Source of the DNA: Streptomyces sp. NBC_00358
GTDB lineage: Bacteria > Actinomycetota > Actinomycetes > Streptomycetales > Streptomycetaceae
Direction of reading: 5' to 3'
DNA: 64,000 bases
Assembly: GCF_036099295.1 (NCBI RefSeq)
Contig: NZ_CP107976.1
Coordinates: forward strand, 6,696,001-6,760,000
Positions within the stretch are counted from its first letter, which is position 1; the number at the start of each line of letters is the position of its first letter. The position numbers were made by a program, and so were the translations under genes. Under the pieces are notes generated by a model. That model did not search any database and was not told the origin of the DNA. It saw only the letters and a list, made by a program, of their open reading frames with translations. Below, in pieces: positions 26,662 through 35,208 of the stretch.

Positions 26662-27102
26662 ATGGCGGAACACACCAGTTCGAGCATCACGATCGAGGCG
26701 GTACCGGCTGACGTCATGGCGGTGATCGCCGACTTCGCCCGCTACCCGGACTGGACGGGTGAGGTGAAGGAGGCGGAGGTGCTCGGGACGGACGAGAAGG
26801 GCCGCGCCGAGCAGGTCCGCCTGGTCATGGACGCCGGCGCCATCAAGGACGACCAGACCCTCGGCTACACCTGGACCGGCGACCACGAGGTCTCCTGGAC
26901 CCTGGTCAAGTCCCAGATGCTTCGCTCCCTGGACGGCTCCTACCTCCTGAGGCCCGCGGGCGAGGGCGCCACCGAGGTCACCTACCGGCTGACCGTCGAC
27001 GTCAAGATCCCCATGCTCGGCATGATCAAGCGCAAGGCCGAGAAGGTCATCATCGACCGTGCCCTGGCAGGCCTGAAGAAGCGCGTCGAGGAAACCGTCT
27101 AG
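26662..27102 (+). CDS. SRPBCC/START-like lipid-binding protein (polyketide cyclase-related)
   Basis: A 146-residue protein with the START-like pattern: SSITIEAVPADVMAVIADFARYPDWTGEVKEAEV, a beta-rich middle, and a long C-terminal helix ending KKRVEE. The family binds hydrophobic ligands in a closed beta cup. GGAGGAG lies about 9 nt before the ATG, and a TAGCCT -10 hexamer lies at 26595-26600. No enzyme motif allows a more precise role. Confidence 0.88.
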   Translation: MAEHTSSSITIEAVPADVMAVIADFARYPDWTGEVKEAEVLGTDEKGRAEQVRLVMDAGAIKDDQTLGYTWTGDHEVSWTLVKSQMLRSLDGSYLLRPAGEGATEVTYRLTVDVKIPMLGMIKRKAEKVIIDRALAGLKKRVEETV

Positions 27103-27473
27103 TCACCCACGGACGCCCGCCCCACACCCCCGGGGCACCGTCGCGCCCGGCTCTCGGAGCACACCCCGCTCCCCAAAAGCCGGAGGGGCGGAAGACTGCG
27201 CCCGCAGCCGGAGCTGAAATGCGGCCGGGCCACCACGATGCACCCGCACCCGCAGCCGGGCCACCACGACGCACCCGCGGCCGGGAGCCGGCGTGAGGGG
27301 CCGTGCCGGTACATCAAATGCCCGCAGGCCGGACGGATCGTCAGCCGCGCCCGCTTCGGATCGCCGGTGGGATCCGTTCGGATGCGGGCGGATGTACCGG
27401 CGCGGCCCCGACCCACCCACCGGACCGGAACCCGAAAACCGCCGAGGCCCCCGCACCGGTAGCGTTCACCCCC
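27103..27473 (+). repeat. Repeat-rich intergenic region before the ArsA-like gene
   Basis: A 371-nt gap with no credible gene. It holds two tandem copies of a 24-nt unit GCCGGGCCACCACGAYGCACCCGC (27224-27247 and 27255-27278, one mismatch, 31-nt period). A very long imperfect inverted repeat follows with arms at 27297-27339 and 27371-27409. The unit's ACCACGACGCACC core also flanks the palindrome at 23.4 kb. A TAGCGT -10 hexamer (27460-27465) sits at the end. Confidence 0.7.
27297..27409. repeat. Long imperfect inverted repeat
   Basis: Left arm 27297-27339 and right arm 27371-27409 pair over about 38 positions with few mismatches and one bulge; GGGGCCG-GCCGGTACATC matches at the outer ends and CCG-ACGGATC at the inner ends. 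The loop is about 31 nt. It may be a miniature mobile element, a structured RNA or a terminator of the preceding gene. Confidence 0.65.
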
Positions 27474-28643
27474 ATGCGCACCATCCTGATCACCGGCCAA
27501 GGCGGCACAGGCCGTACCACCGTCGCCGCGGCCACCGCGCTGAAGGCGGCCCGGGAAGGCACCCGCACCCTGGTGCTCACCGCAGACCGCACCGACACCC
27601 TCGGAGCCGTCCTCGGCGTCCCCACCGGCCCGGACCCCGTCGAGGCCGCGCCCGGCCTCACGGCCTGGCGCCCCGACGCCGCCGCCCGCTTCCGCGACGA
27701 CCTCACCGCGTTCCAGCGCCGCGCCACCACCGCCCTCGACCTGCTCGGCGCCTCCCGCCTGGACGCCGAGGAGGTCACCCCGCTCCCGGGAGCCGAGGAA
27801 CTGGCCCTGCTGCGAGCGCTGCGCAACGCCGCGCTGTCGGAGGCGTACGGACTGCTCGTCGTGGACCTCCCCCCAGCCCCCCAGGCCCTCGCCCTGCTCG
27901 CCCTGCCCGAGGAGCTCCGCCGCTATCTGCGCCGCCTGCTCCCGCAGGAGCGCCAGGCGGCCCGCGCCCTGCGTCCCGTCCTCGGACGGCTCGCGGGCGT
28001 CCCCATGCCCGCGGACTGGCTGTACGAGACGGCAGGGCGCTGGGACGTCGAGCTCGCCGCCGTTCAGGCCGTCGTCGAAGACCGCGCGACGACCGTACGG
28101 CTGGTCGCGGAGCCCGGCCCGGCGGGCGCCGACGCGGTCCGCACCGCCGCCCTCGCCCTCGCCCTGCGCGGCCTGCCCGTGGACGGCCTGGTCGCGAACC
28201 GGGTGCTGCCGGGCGCCACCAACGACGCCTGGCTGGCGGCCCTCGCGGCCCAGCAGGGCAAGGCCCTGGACGAGTGGCGGGAGACGTACGACCTGCACGA
28301 GATCCCGCACCGCGGCCACGACCCGCGCGGCACCGACGACCTCGTCGCGCTCCCCGTGCCCGGCGTCAACACCGCGCCCACCCCCGTCGAGTGGCCCGTG
28401 ACCGACCACCTCGCCGGGGACGGCGTGCTCGTCTGGCACATCCCGCTGCCCGGCGCGATACGCGACGAACTCGACCTCATCCGGCGCGGCGACGAACTCG
28501 TCGTCACCGTCGGCCAGTTCCGCAGGATCGTGCCGCTCCCCTCCGCGCTGCGCCGCTGCACGGTGGCGGGCGCGGCGCTGCGCGAGGGCGAACTGCGGGT
28601 CCGCTTCACGCCCGACCCCGGGCTGTGGCCGCGCGAGAAGTGA
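27474..28643 (+). CDS. ArsA/GET3-like P-loop ATPase with altered Walker A
   Basis: A 389-residue protein of the ArsA-type SIMIBI ATPase group. The N-terminal GQGGTGRTT is the deviant Walker A, but both lysines of the usual GKGGVGKTT are changed (Gln9 and Arg14). LLVVDLPPAPQAL is the switch II/Walker B region. The C-terminal part resembles the Hsp20-like tail of bacterial ArsA proteins. TAGCGT lies 8 nt before the ATG, so the transcript may be leaderless. The long reading frame upstream of 27474 is only the repeat region. No arsenic genes are nearby; a role in membrane-protein or envelope handling is possible. Confidence 0.85.
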   Translation: MRTILITGQGGTGRTTVAAATALKAAREGTRTLVLTADRTDTLGAVLGVPTGPDPVEAAPGLTAWRPDAAARFRDDLTAFQRRATTALDLLGASRLDAEEVTPLPGAEELALLRALRNAALSEAYGLLVVDLPPAPQALALLALPEELRRYLRRLLPQERQAARALRPVLGRLAGVPMPADWLYETAGRWDVELAAVQAVVEDRATTVRLVAEPGPAGADAVRTAALALALRGLPVDGLVANRVLPGATNDAWLAALAAQQGKALDEWRETYDLHEIPHRGHDPRGTDDLVALPVPGVNTAPTPVEWPVTDHLAGDGVLVWHIPLPGAIRDELDLIRRGDELVVTVGQFRRIVPLPSALRRCTVAGAALREGELRVRFTPDPGLWPREK

Positions 28644-28734
28644 CCGTGCCGCGATCCGGGCTCCGGACACGGTGAACGGGGTACCCCCGTTCGGGTAACG
28701 TCGAAGGCACGAAAAAGTAGGCAGGAGTCCCGCC

Positions 28735-29220
28735 ATGAGCGAAGAGCGCCCCCCATCCGACGCCGCTCAGGAGGAGACGGCCGACGAGGTGCGTGTCGAA
28801 GAAGCGCACGCCACGGACGACGACGCCTGGGCGAAGGCCTGCGCGGAGGACCTCGCGGCGGAGAAGGCCCGCCGCCGGGCCCAGCACGGCCCGCCGCCGG
28901 GCTCGGCCGCCGAAGAACTGCGCAAACTCGTCGACGCCGTCGCCGACAAGCTCTCCGGGCTCCAGTCGCCGCTGTTCGGCGCGGTCGCCTCGGGCACCGC
29001 CCAGCAGATGGTCAACCAGGTCGTGCAGCAGGCCAAGGCGGCCGTCGAACCGGTACTGGAGCGCAATCCCGAGGTCTTCGACCACCTCGCGGCGGCGGGC
29101 TCCGAACTGCTCGCCGCCTACCGTTCGGCCGTCGAGAACCAGGAGCGCCGCTGGACCGCCCGGGGCACCGGATCCGGGGACGAGGAACCGGGTCCGGGCG
29201 AACACATCGACTTGGACTAA
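28735..29220 (+). CDS. DUF5304 / SCO2127-like protein upstream of glucokinase
   Basis: A 161-residue hydrophilic protein: acidic N-terminus with an EEAHATDDDAWAKACAEDL segment, a helical middle (residues 60-130) and an acidic tail. It lies 54 nt before glkA. The S. coelicolor counterpart SCO2127 is reported to stimulate glkA expression and to influence glucose catabolite repression; whether that holds here is inference. AGGAG ribosome site before the ATG. Confidence 0.82.
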   Translation: MSEERPPSDAAQEETADEVRVEEAHATDDDAWAKACAEDLAAEKARRRAQHGPPPGSAAEELRKLVDAVADKLSGLQSPLFGAVASGTAQQMVNQVVQQAKAAVEPVLERNPEVFDHLAAAGSELLAAYRSAVENQERRWTARGTGSGDEEPGPGEHIDLD

Positions 29221-29274
29221 TCGCCCCTCGGGTACGGTTGGCCGTAGCGGGGCTCGACCGAAACTGAGGGATTC

Positions 29275-30228
29275 ATGGGACTCACCATCGGCGTCGATAT
29301 CGGCGGCACTAAGATCGCGGCCGGTGTGGTCGACGAGGAAGGCAATATCCTCTCGACGCACAAGGTGCCGACCCCCACCACGCCGCAGGCCATCGTGGAC
29401 GCCATCGCCTCGGCCGTGGAGGGTGCGCGTGCCGGTCACGACATCGTCGGCGTCGGCATCGGTGCCGCCGGATATGTGAACCGTCAGCGCTCGACGGTCT
29501 ACTTCGCGCCGAACATCGACTGGCGCAACGAACCGCTCAAGGCCGAGGTCGAGCAGCGCGTGGGCCTCCCCGTCGTCGTGGAGAACGACGCGAACGCGGC
29601 CGCCTGGGGCGAGTACAAGTTCGGCGCGGGCAAGGGCCACCGCAACGTCATCTGCATCACCCTGGGCACGGGCCTCGGCGGCGGCATCATCATCGGCAAC
29701 AAGCTGCGCCGCGGCCACTTCGGCGTGGCCGCCGAGTTCGGCCACATCCGGATGGTTCCGGACGGTCTGCTGTGCGGCTGCGGCTCGCAGGGCTGCTGGG
29801 AGCAGTACGCCTCCGGGCGCGCCCTCGTCCGCTACGCCAAGCAGCGGGCCAACGCCACCCCGGAAGCCGCCGAGGTCCTGCTGGGCCTCGGCGACGGCAC
29901 ACCGGACGGCATCGAGGGCAAGCACATCTCCATGGCCGCCCGCCAGGGTGACCATGTCGCCGTGGACTCCTACCGCGAGCTGGCCCGCTGGGCCGGCGCG
30001 GGTCTGGCCGACCTGGCCTCGCTCTTCGACCCGTCCGCCTTCATCGTCGGCGGCGGCCTCTCGGACGAGGGCGAGCTCGTCCTCGACCCGATCCGCAAGT
30101 CGTACAAGCGCTGGCTGGTCGGCGGCAACTGGCGCCCGGTCGCCGACGTGATCGCCGCCCAGCTGGGCAACAAGGCGGGTCTCGTCGGAGCGGCGGACCT
30201 GGCCCGGGAGCCCGACCCGATCATGTAG
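29275..30228 (+). CDS. glkA: ROK-family glucokinase
   Basis: Phosphorylates glucose with ATP and in Streptomyces also acts in carbon catabolite repression. It has 317 residues. Seen: DIGGTKIAAGVV phosphate 1 motif, the ENDANAAAWGEYKFGAGKG glucose site, LGTGLGGGII, the ROK zinc motif CGCGSQGCWEQYASG and VGGGLSDEGELV. The gene has no helix-turn-helix, so it is a kinase rather than a ROK repressor. Probably cotranscribed with the SCO2127-like gene. Confidence 0.97.
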   Translation: MGLTIGVDIGGTKIAAGVVDEEGNILSTHKVPTPTTPQAIVDAIASAVEGARAGHDIVGVGIGAAGYVNRQRSTVYFAPNIDWRNEPLKAEVEQRVGLPVVVENDANAAAWGEYKFGAGKGHRNVICITLGTGLGGGIIIGNKLRRGHFGVAAEFGHIRMVPDGLLCGCGSQGCWEQYASGRALVRYAKQRANATPEAAEVLLGLGDGTPDGIEGKHISMAARQGDHVAVDSYRELARWAGAGLADLASLFDPSAFIVGGGLSDEGELVLDPIRKSYKRWLVGGNWRPVADVIAAQLGNKAGLVGAADLAREPDPIM

Positions 30229-30248
30229 TACCCGCACTCCGGTCGCAC

Positions 30249-30289
30249 GGCAGCGCCCGCCGAACCCCCACGGGACGGCGGGCGCCGCC
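30249..30289 (+). terminator. Terminator of glkA
   Basis: A 14-bp stem with one mismatch (30249-30262 with 30276-30289) and a 13-nt loop, 20 nt after the glkA stop. Confidence 0.75.
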
Positions 30290-30357
30290 GTGTCCGGGAC
30301 CGGTCGCGCCCGGCATTCACCCCTACGAGGAGGTTGCCGGCGCGTATCTTGATCGCC

Positions 30358-31122
30358 ATGCCGACCAGCCCGTCCGCCAGTCCGCTGCCCGAGTCCCGCA
30401 CCGAATCCGACGGTTCGGCGGTCATCCGGGTGCTCAGCTACAACATCCGCTCGATGCGCGACGACACCACCGCGCTCGCCCGTGTGATCGGCGCCTGCGC
30501 ACCGGATCTCGTCCTGGTCCAGGAGGCGCCGCGGTTCTTCCGCTGGCGCAAGAAGCTCGCACGGCTGGCCGCCGCGTCCGGACAGGTCGTCCTGTCCGGC
30601 GGTGCCACCGCCTCCGGCCCCGCGCTGCTGTGCTCCCTGCGGGCCACCGTGGAGCGCACCGAGGACGTACTGCTCCCGCTCACCCCCGGACTGCACCGAC
30701 GCGGCTTCGCCACGGCGGTCGTCCGGTTCGGGGGTGCCCGGCTCGGCGTGCTGAGCTGCCATCTCTCGCTCGACAAGGACGAGCGCCGGCAGCAGAGCGG
30801 CATGCTCCTCGACCGTCTCGCCGGGCTCGGCACGCCGTACGCGGTCGCGGGCGGCGACCTCAACGAACGCCCGGCCGGGCCGGCGTTCCGCCGCCTCGCG
30901 GGCGCGCTCCAGGACGGCTGGGCGACCCGCCCCTGGGGCGGGGAGCACACCTGGACGTTCTCGGGCCCGGAGCGGCGCATCGACGCGGTCTTCGCCACGC
31001 CCGGCGTCGAGGTCCTCGGCTGCGGGGTGCCCCTCGGCCTGCCCGGTGTCACCGGGACGGACCTGAGGGCGGCCACGGACCATCTGCCCGTGCTGGCCGC
31101 CCTCAGAGTGCCCGCGTCCTAG
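30358..31122 (+). CDS. Endonuclease/exonuclease/phosphatase-family protein
   Basis: A 254-residue EEP-fold protein with the motif set: LSYNIRSM, LVQEAP (metal Glu), CHLSLD, AGGDLNERPAG (Asp and Asn) and a C-terminal ATDHLPVLA (Asp-His). It resembles DNase I-like phosphodiesterases acting on nucleic acids or phospholipids; there is no signal peptide, so it is cytoplasmic. TATCTT ends 7 nt before the ATG, suggesting a leaderless mRNA; a GAGGAGG further upstream abuts a TTG and is a less likely start. Confidence 0.88.
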   Translation: MPTSPSASPLPESRTESDGSAVIRVLSYNIRSMRDDTTALARVIGACAPDLVLVQEAPRFFRWRKKLARLAAASGQVVLSGGATASGPALLCSLRATVERTEDVLLPLTPGLHRRGFATAVVRFGGARLGVLSCHLSLDKDERRQQSGMLLDRLAGLGTPYAVAGGDLNERPAGPAFRRLAGALQDGWATRPWGGEHTWTFSGPERRIDAVFATPGVEVLGCGVPLGLPGVTGTDLRAATDHLPVLAALRVPAS

Positions 31123-31165
31123 GCTCGCGCGCCCCGGGTGTACGCGTCCCGCGTCCTGGCCGGGG

Positions 31166-31930
31166 TCAGACCACCGCGCCGCGCCCCGGATCGTCGAGGT
31201 CCTCGTCGTCGCCCTTCATCCGCGTCACCAGGGTGGCGAAGCCGCCGAGGAAACCGCCGATGCCGAGGGTGGTGAGCCACCAGGTCATGTCCCAGCTGAG
31301 CAGAACGGCCAGCAGAAGCAGGGCGGGGCCGCCGAGCACGCCGAGCCAGGCGAACTTGGCGGTCGTGTCCGCGGCCGGCAGCGGAGGCGGCTCGGGCGGC
31401 ACGAAGTGGCCCTCGTCGTCCTCGTCGAAGTCGTCCTCGGCCGGCTCCGGCGCACGGTAGTCGCGGGGGCCGCCGACACCGGGCGCGAAGGCGATCGAAC
31501 TGCCGAGGGGCTTGATGGCGGAGGGCCCGTCGCCGGTGGCGGCCTCCGGCTCGGGCGCGGCTCCCGGCGCCGGGCTGCCGTCGCCGTCGTCCGCGTCGTC
31601 GTCGCCCCCGTCGTCCCCGTCGCTCCCGGGTCCGGTGTCCGTGCCGGGCTCGGGGAGCGGGAGGTCCTCGACCGATCTGAAGGGCCGCGCACCGGGCGGG
31701 TCCGGCGGTTCCTCGCCGTATCCCTCGATGATCGACTGCCAGGCGGCGTCCTCGTCGAAGGGCACGCTCTGCTCGTCGCCCAGCGACTCCGCGCGGGCGT
31801 CACCGGGCGACTCTCCGAGCGGGTCCCCCGCGGACGCGCCGCGCACGTCGCCGAGAGCCCCGTCGAGCGGCTCGCCGACGGGTACGCCCTTCTCCTCGGA
31901 ATCGCCCCGGTCCGCGTCGTGCTCAGCCAC
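31166..31930 (-). CDS. Acidic, disordered protein with C-terminal membrane anchor
   Basis: From GTG at 31930 it has 254 residues. The first 190 are highly acidic and low in complexity (runs of Asp, Gly, Pro and Glu) and surely disordered. Two hydrophobic helices follow (FAWLGVLGGPALLLLAVLL and TTLGIGGFLGGFATL), then an acidic cytoplasmic tail. GGAAGGGA lies 8 nt before the GTG, and the start overlaps the stop of the upstream hydrolase by 8 nt, so the two are cotranscribed. Function unknown. Confidence 0.78.
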   Translation of the reverse strand: MAEHDADRGDSEEKGVPVGEPLDGALGDVRGASAGDPLGESPGDARAESLGDEQSVPFDEDAAWQSIIEGYGEEPPDPPGARPFRSVEDLPLPEPGTDTGPGSDGDDGGDDDADDGDGSPAPGAAPEPEAATGDGPSAIKPLGSSIAFAPGVGGPRDYRAPEPAEDDFDEDDEGHFVPPEPPPLPAADTTAKFAWLGVLGGPALLLLAVLLSWDMTWWLTTLGIGGFLGGFATLVTRMKGDDEDLDDPGRGAVV

Positions 31931-32732
31931 CGGCTGCCGTCCCTTCCTGCCGAACCACCCGACCCGCGTCGGCCTCCTTGCCGGCACCGGGCGCGAGCCG
32001 GGTGACGAAGGAGTAGCTCTCCTCGAAGATCCGGTCCGCGTCGTGGTCCAACGTCGCGACGTGGTAGCTCTGTTCCAGCACGATCTCCGTCACGTCCGTG
32101 GACGACACCCGGCCGAGGATGCGCGCCGAGTCGGCGGGGGAGACCACATGGTCCTTGAGGCTGCGCAGCAGCAGGAGCGGCTGGGTGACCTGCGGCAGCT
32201 GCCCGTCCACGACCGCGCACAGCTTCCGCATCGAGTACGCGGCGTGCAGCGGCACCCGGTCGTAGCCGACCTCGTCGGAGCCCTCCTTCGCGATGTCGCT
32301 CGCGATGCCCTTGACGGAGGGGACGAGGTGGCGGAGCACGGGCAGCGCGTGCGCGGAGAGGCCGTGCACCTTGTTCAGCGGGTTGACGACCACGACGCCG
32401 CTGATGTCGTCGCCGTGCCCGGCCGCGAGCCGCAGGGCCAGCGCGCCGCCCATGGAGAGCCCGAAGACGAAGACCTGTGAGCAGCTCTCGCGCAGGGCGC
32501 GCAGCTCGCGGTCGACCTCCGCGTACCAGTCCTGCCAGCCGGTCGGCTGCATGTCCTCCCAGCGGGTGCCGTGTCCCGGCAGCAGGGGCAGGGCGACCGT
32601 GAGACCGCGCTCGGCCAGATACTCCGCCCAGGGGCGCAGCGACTGCGGGGACCCGGTGAAACCGTGGCAGAGGAGGACGCCGACCTCGCCGCCCTCGTGG
32701 CGGTACGGCTCGGCTCCAGGAAGGACCGGCAC
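31923..32732 (-). CDS. Alpha/beta-hydrolase, monoacylglycerol lipase or carboxylesterase type
   Basis: A 269-residue hydrolase with HGFTGSP oxyanion-hole motif, nucleophile elbow GLSMGG, an Asp in DHVVSPADSARI and a His in SYHVATLDHDAD. The pattern is that of Est30/monoacylglycerol lipases, which release fatty acids from short or monoacyl esters. GTG start with AGGAG at good spacing. It is divergent from the acyltransferase plsC-like gene, so both may belong to lipid turnover. Confidence 0.9.
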   Translation of the reverse strand: MPVLPGAEPYRHEGGEVGVLLCHGFTGSPQSLRPWAEYLAERGLTVALPLLPGHGTRWEDMQPTGWQDWYAEVDRELRALRESCSQVFVFGLSMGGALALRLAAGHGDDISGVVVVNPLNKVHGLSAHALPVLRHLVPSVKGIASDIAKEGSDEVGYDRVPLHAAYSMRKLCAVVDGQLPQVTQPLLLLRSLKDHVVSPADSARILGRVSSTDVTEIVLEQSYHVATLDHDADRIFEESYSFVTRLAPGAGKEADAGRVVRQEGTAAGG

Positions 32733-32876
32733 CTCGGTCTCCTGTTCATGAGTTGGGCGGAAAACGACTCCAGGTGTGCTTCACCGTACGCGACCGTACT
32801 GACACCGACCAGGGTCGTCGGGTCCTTTGCCGGTGCTCCGGGTTAAGGTCTGATCTACGACACAGGAGGCACTCGG

Positions 32877-33920
32877 GTGATCTACGGCGCAATGAAGTTT
32901 TCCATCGGAGGGCCGCTGAAGCTCGCCTTCAGGCCCTGGGTGGAAGGCCTCGAGAACATCCCCGCCGAGGGCCCGGCCATTCTGGCGAGCAATCATCTGT
33001 CGTTCTCGGACTCGTTCTTCCTTCCGGCGGTCCTCGACCGCAAGGTCACCTTCATCGCGAAGGCCGAGTACTTCACGACCCCGGGTATCAAGGGCCGGAT
33101 GACCGCCGCCTTCTTCAAGGGTGTCGGCCAGCTCCCGGTTGACCGCTCCGGCGCGCGCGGTGCGGGCGAGGCGGCCATCAAGAGCGGCATAGACGTGATC
33201 GAGCGCGGCGAGCTGTTCGGCATCTACCCGGAGGGCACGCGCTCGCCCGACGGCCGTCTCTACCGGGGCAAGCCCGGTGGCCTCGCGCGCGTGGCCCTCG
33301 CCACCGGCGCGCCCGTCATCCCCGTGGCGATGATCGACACCGAGAAGATCCAGCCGCCGGGCAAGATGATGCCCAAGCTGATGCGGCCGGGAATCCGTAT
33401 CGGCAAGCCGCTGGACTTCAGCCGCTACAGCGGCATGGAGCACGACCGGTTCGTGCTCCGCGCGGTGACCGACGAGGTCATGTACGAGATCATGAAGCTC
33501 TCGGGCCAGGAGTACGTCGACATGTACGCGACGGCTGCCAAGCGGCAGATCGCGGACGCGGCGAAGGCCGAGAAGGAAGCGGAGAAGGCGGCGAAGGCGG
33601 CGCTCGCCCAGGCCGAGAAGCAGGCGGCCAAGGAGCAGGCCGAGGCGCAGGCCGCCGAGCAGGCGGCCGCGGCACAGGCGGCCTCCGGGCACGCGGCCGA
33701 GGGGCCGACGGCCGCCGATCAGGCCGTCGGGGGACAGGACGTCGAGGCACAGAGCGACCCGGGGCCGGTGGCCGAAGGACAGGCCGCGGCGCCGTCCGAG
33801 GAGCAGGCGGCCGAGGAACCGGCCGGGGATTCCGTCGGGGAGCCGGTGACCGGGGACCAGGCCGACGAGCGGACCGGCGGGGAAGCCGAACCGACCGACA
33901 GGCAACGGTCCGGCTCCTAG
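32877..33920 (+). CDS. 1-acyl-sn-glycerol-3-phosphate acyltransferase (PlsC family) with repetitive tail
   Basis: Makes phosphatidic acid from lysophosphatidic acid and acyl donors at the membrane. The catalytic NHLSFSD (HX4D, His40 and Asp45), the PEGTRSPDGRLYRGKPG phosphate-binding motif and VIPVAMID are present. GTG at 32877 is set by AGGAGG 7 nt upstream. The last 110 residues or so are an Ala/Glu/Gln-rich low-complexity tail (AEKEAEKAAKAALAQAEKQAA and on), helical then disordered, absent from typical PlsC. Length 347 versus about 240 in the core family. Confidence 0.92.
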   Translation: MIYGAMKFSIGGPLKLAFRPWVEGLENIPAEGPAILASNHLSFSDSFFLPAVLDRKVTFIAKAEYFTTPGIKGRMTAAFFKGVGQLPVDRSGARGAGEAAIKSGIDVIERGELFGIYPEGTRSPDGRLYRGKPGGLARVALATGAPVIPVAMIDTEKIQPPGKMMPKLMRPGIRIGKPLDFSRYSGMEHDRFVLRAVTDEVMYEIMKLSGQEYVDMYATAAKRQIADAAKAEKEAEKAAKAALAQAEKQAAKEQAEAQAAEQAAAAQAASGHAAEGPTAADQAVGGQDVEAQSDPGPVAEGQAAAPSEEQAAEEPAGDSVGEPVTGDQADERTGGEAEPTDRQRSGS

Positions 33921-33965
33921 AAGCGTCCGTCAGGACGTCGGCAGGGCAGTCGTGGGGTGGGGGAC

Positions 33966-35189
33966 ATGGCCAGGCGCGAGATAGTCATGAGGATGTCGGT
34001 CGAGCAGCCGCTGTGGCGCGCGCTGACCGGATACCGGGTGCTGACCGTGCTGTACGCGATCGGGCTCTTCGCCACCGCGTACGACAGGTTCGCCCGCCCG
34101 TGGGTGGCCGTCGCGTTCTTCGCGTTCCTGCTCGTCTGGACGCTGGCCACGCTCCCGAGAGTCTCCGGCGCGGCCAACTGCACCAAGCGGTTCCTCGCCG
34201 CCGACCTCACGGTCGCGCTGGCCGGGATCATGCTCACCCGCGTCGCCGACTCCACCGCGCGCATCGACGCGGGCGGCCCGACGCTGCCGTCGATCTGGAC
34301 CGCGGGAGCCGTCCTGGCGTTCGCGATCAAGGGCGGCTGGCGGTGGGCGGCCTTCGCCTCCACGCTCGTCGCCGCGGCCAACCTCGTCGAGCGCGGCGCC
34401 CCGACCCGCGACACCGTGCACAACGTGGTCCTCGTCTGGGTCGCCTCCATCGCCATCGGCTACGTCGTCGAGGTCGCCCGCGCCTCCGAACGCACCCTCG
34501 CCCGTGCTCTGGAGATCGAGGCCGCCACCCGCGAACGCGAGCGCCTCGCCCGGGACATCCACGACGGTGTGCTCCAGGTCCTCGCCATGGTGCAGCGGCG
34601 CGGCACCGCGCTCGGCGGAGAGGCGGCCGAACTCGGCCGGATGGCCGGTGAGCAGGAGGTCGCGCTGCGCACCCTGGTGTCGGGGGGACTGGTGCCGGTC
34701 TCCCGGGTGTCGGAGGACGCCGCGCTCGGCGCGGTCGTACGCGTCGTCGACGAACCCGACGACGAGGATCCCGCGGGCGACGTCGACCTGCGCGCCCTGC
34801 TCGCCCCGTACGCCACCGCGCGCGTGACCCTCTCCGAGCCCGGCGCGCCGGTTCCGCTCGACCCGCCCGCCGCGCGGGAAGTGGCCGCGGCCGTCGGTGC
34901 CGCCCTGGACAATGTCGGCAAGCACGTGGGCCCGGACGCCCGTGCCTGGATCCTGGTCGAGGACGAACCGGACGCGGTGATCGTGACCGTACGCGACGAC
35001 GGCCCCGGCATCCCCGAGGGGCGGCTCGCCCAGGCCGAGGGCGAGGGGCGGCTCGGAGTGGCGCTGTCGATCCGCGGCAGGCTGCGCGAGCTGGGCGGCA
35101 CGGCGGAACTGATCTCGGTCCCGGGGCAGGGCACCGAGGTCGAGCTGAAGGTACCGAAGGACGCGCGGGGGAAGGCAAGGACGCGATGA
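33966..35189 (+). CDS. macS: MacS-type sensor histidine kinase
   Basis: A NarL-group kinase of 407 residues. Five or six membrane helices (residues 15-165) form the sensor; the DHp has the HisKA_3 motif RERLARDIHDG with His199; the ATPase domain has ALDNVGKHVG and DDGPGIPEGRL. Directly followed by a LuxR-type regulator. The order and sequence type match MacRS of S. coelicolor, reported to control aerial-mycelium and membrane-protein genes. ATG at 33966 is preferred over GTG 33957. Confidence 0.87.
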   Translation: MARREIVMRMSVEQPLWRALTGYRVLTVLYAIGLFATAYDRFARPWVAVAFFAFLLVWTLATLPRVSGAANCTKRFLAADLTVALAGIMLTRVADSTARIDAGGPTLPSIWTAGAVLAFAIKGGWRWAAFASTLVAAANLVERGAPTRDTVHNVVLVWVASIAIGYVVEVARASERTLARALEIEAATRERERLARDIHDGVLQVLAMVQRRGTALGGEAAELGRMAGEQEVALRTLVSGGLVPVSRVSEDAALGAVVRVVDEPDDEDPAGDVDLRALLAPYATARVTLSEPGAPVPLDPPAAREVAAAVGAALDNVGKHVGPDARAWILVEDEPDAVIVTVRDDGPGIPEGRLAQAEGEGRLGVALSIRGRLRELGGTAELISVPGQGTEVELKVPKDARGKARTR

Positions 35190-35208
35190 CGAAGGTGACG
35201 GTAGGGCG

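Noticed and set aside
27303..27473. 57-codon N-terminal extension of the ArsA-like protein
   Set aside because: It lies in the repeat region and would place the P-loop far from the N-terminus; TAGCGT also points to 27474.
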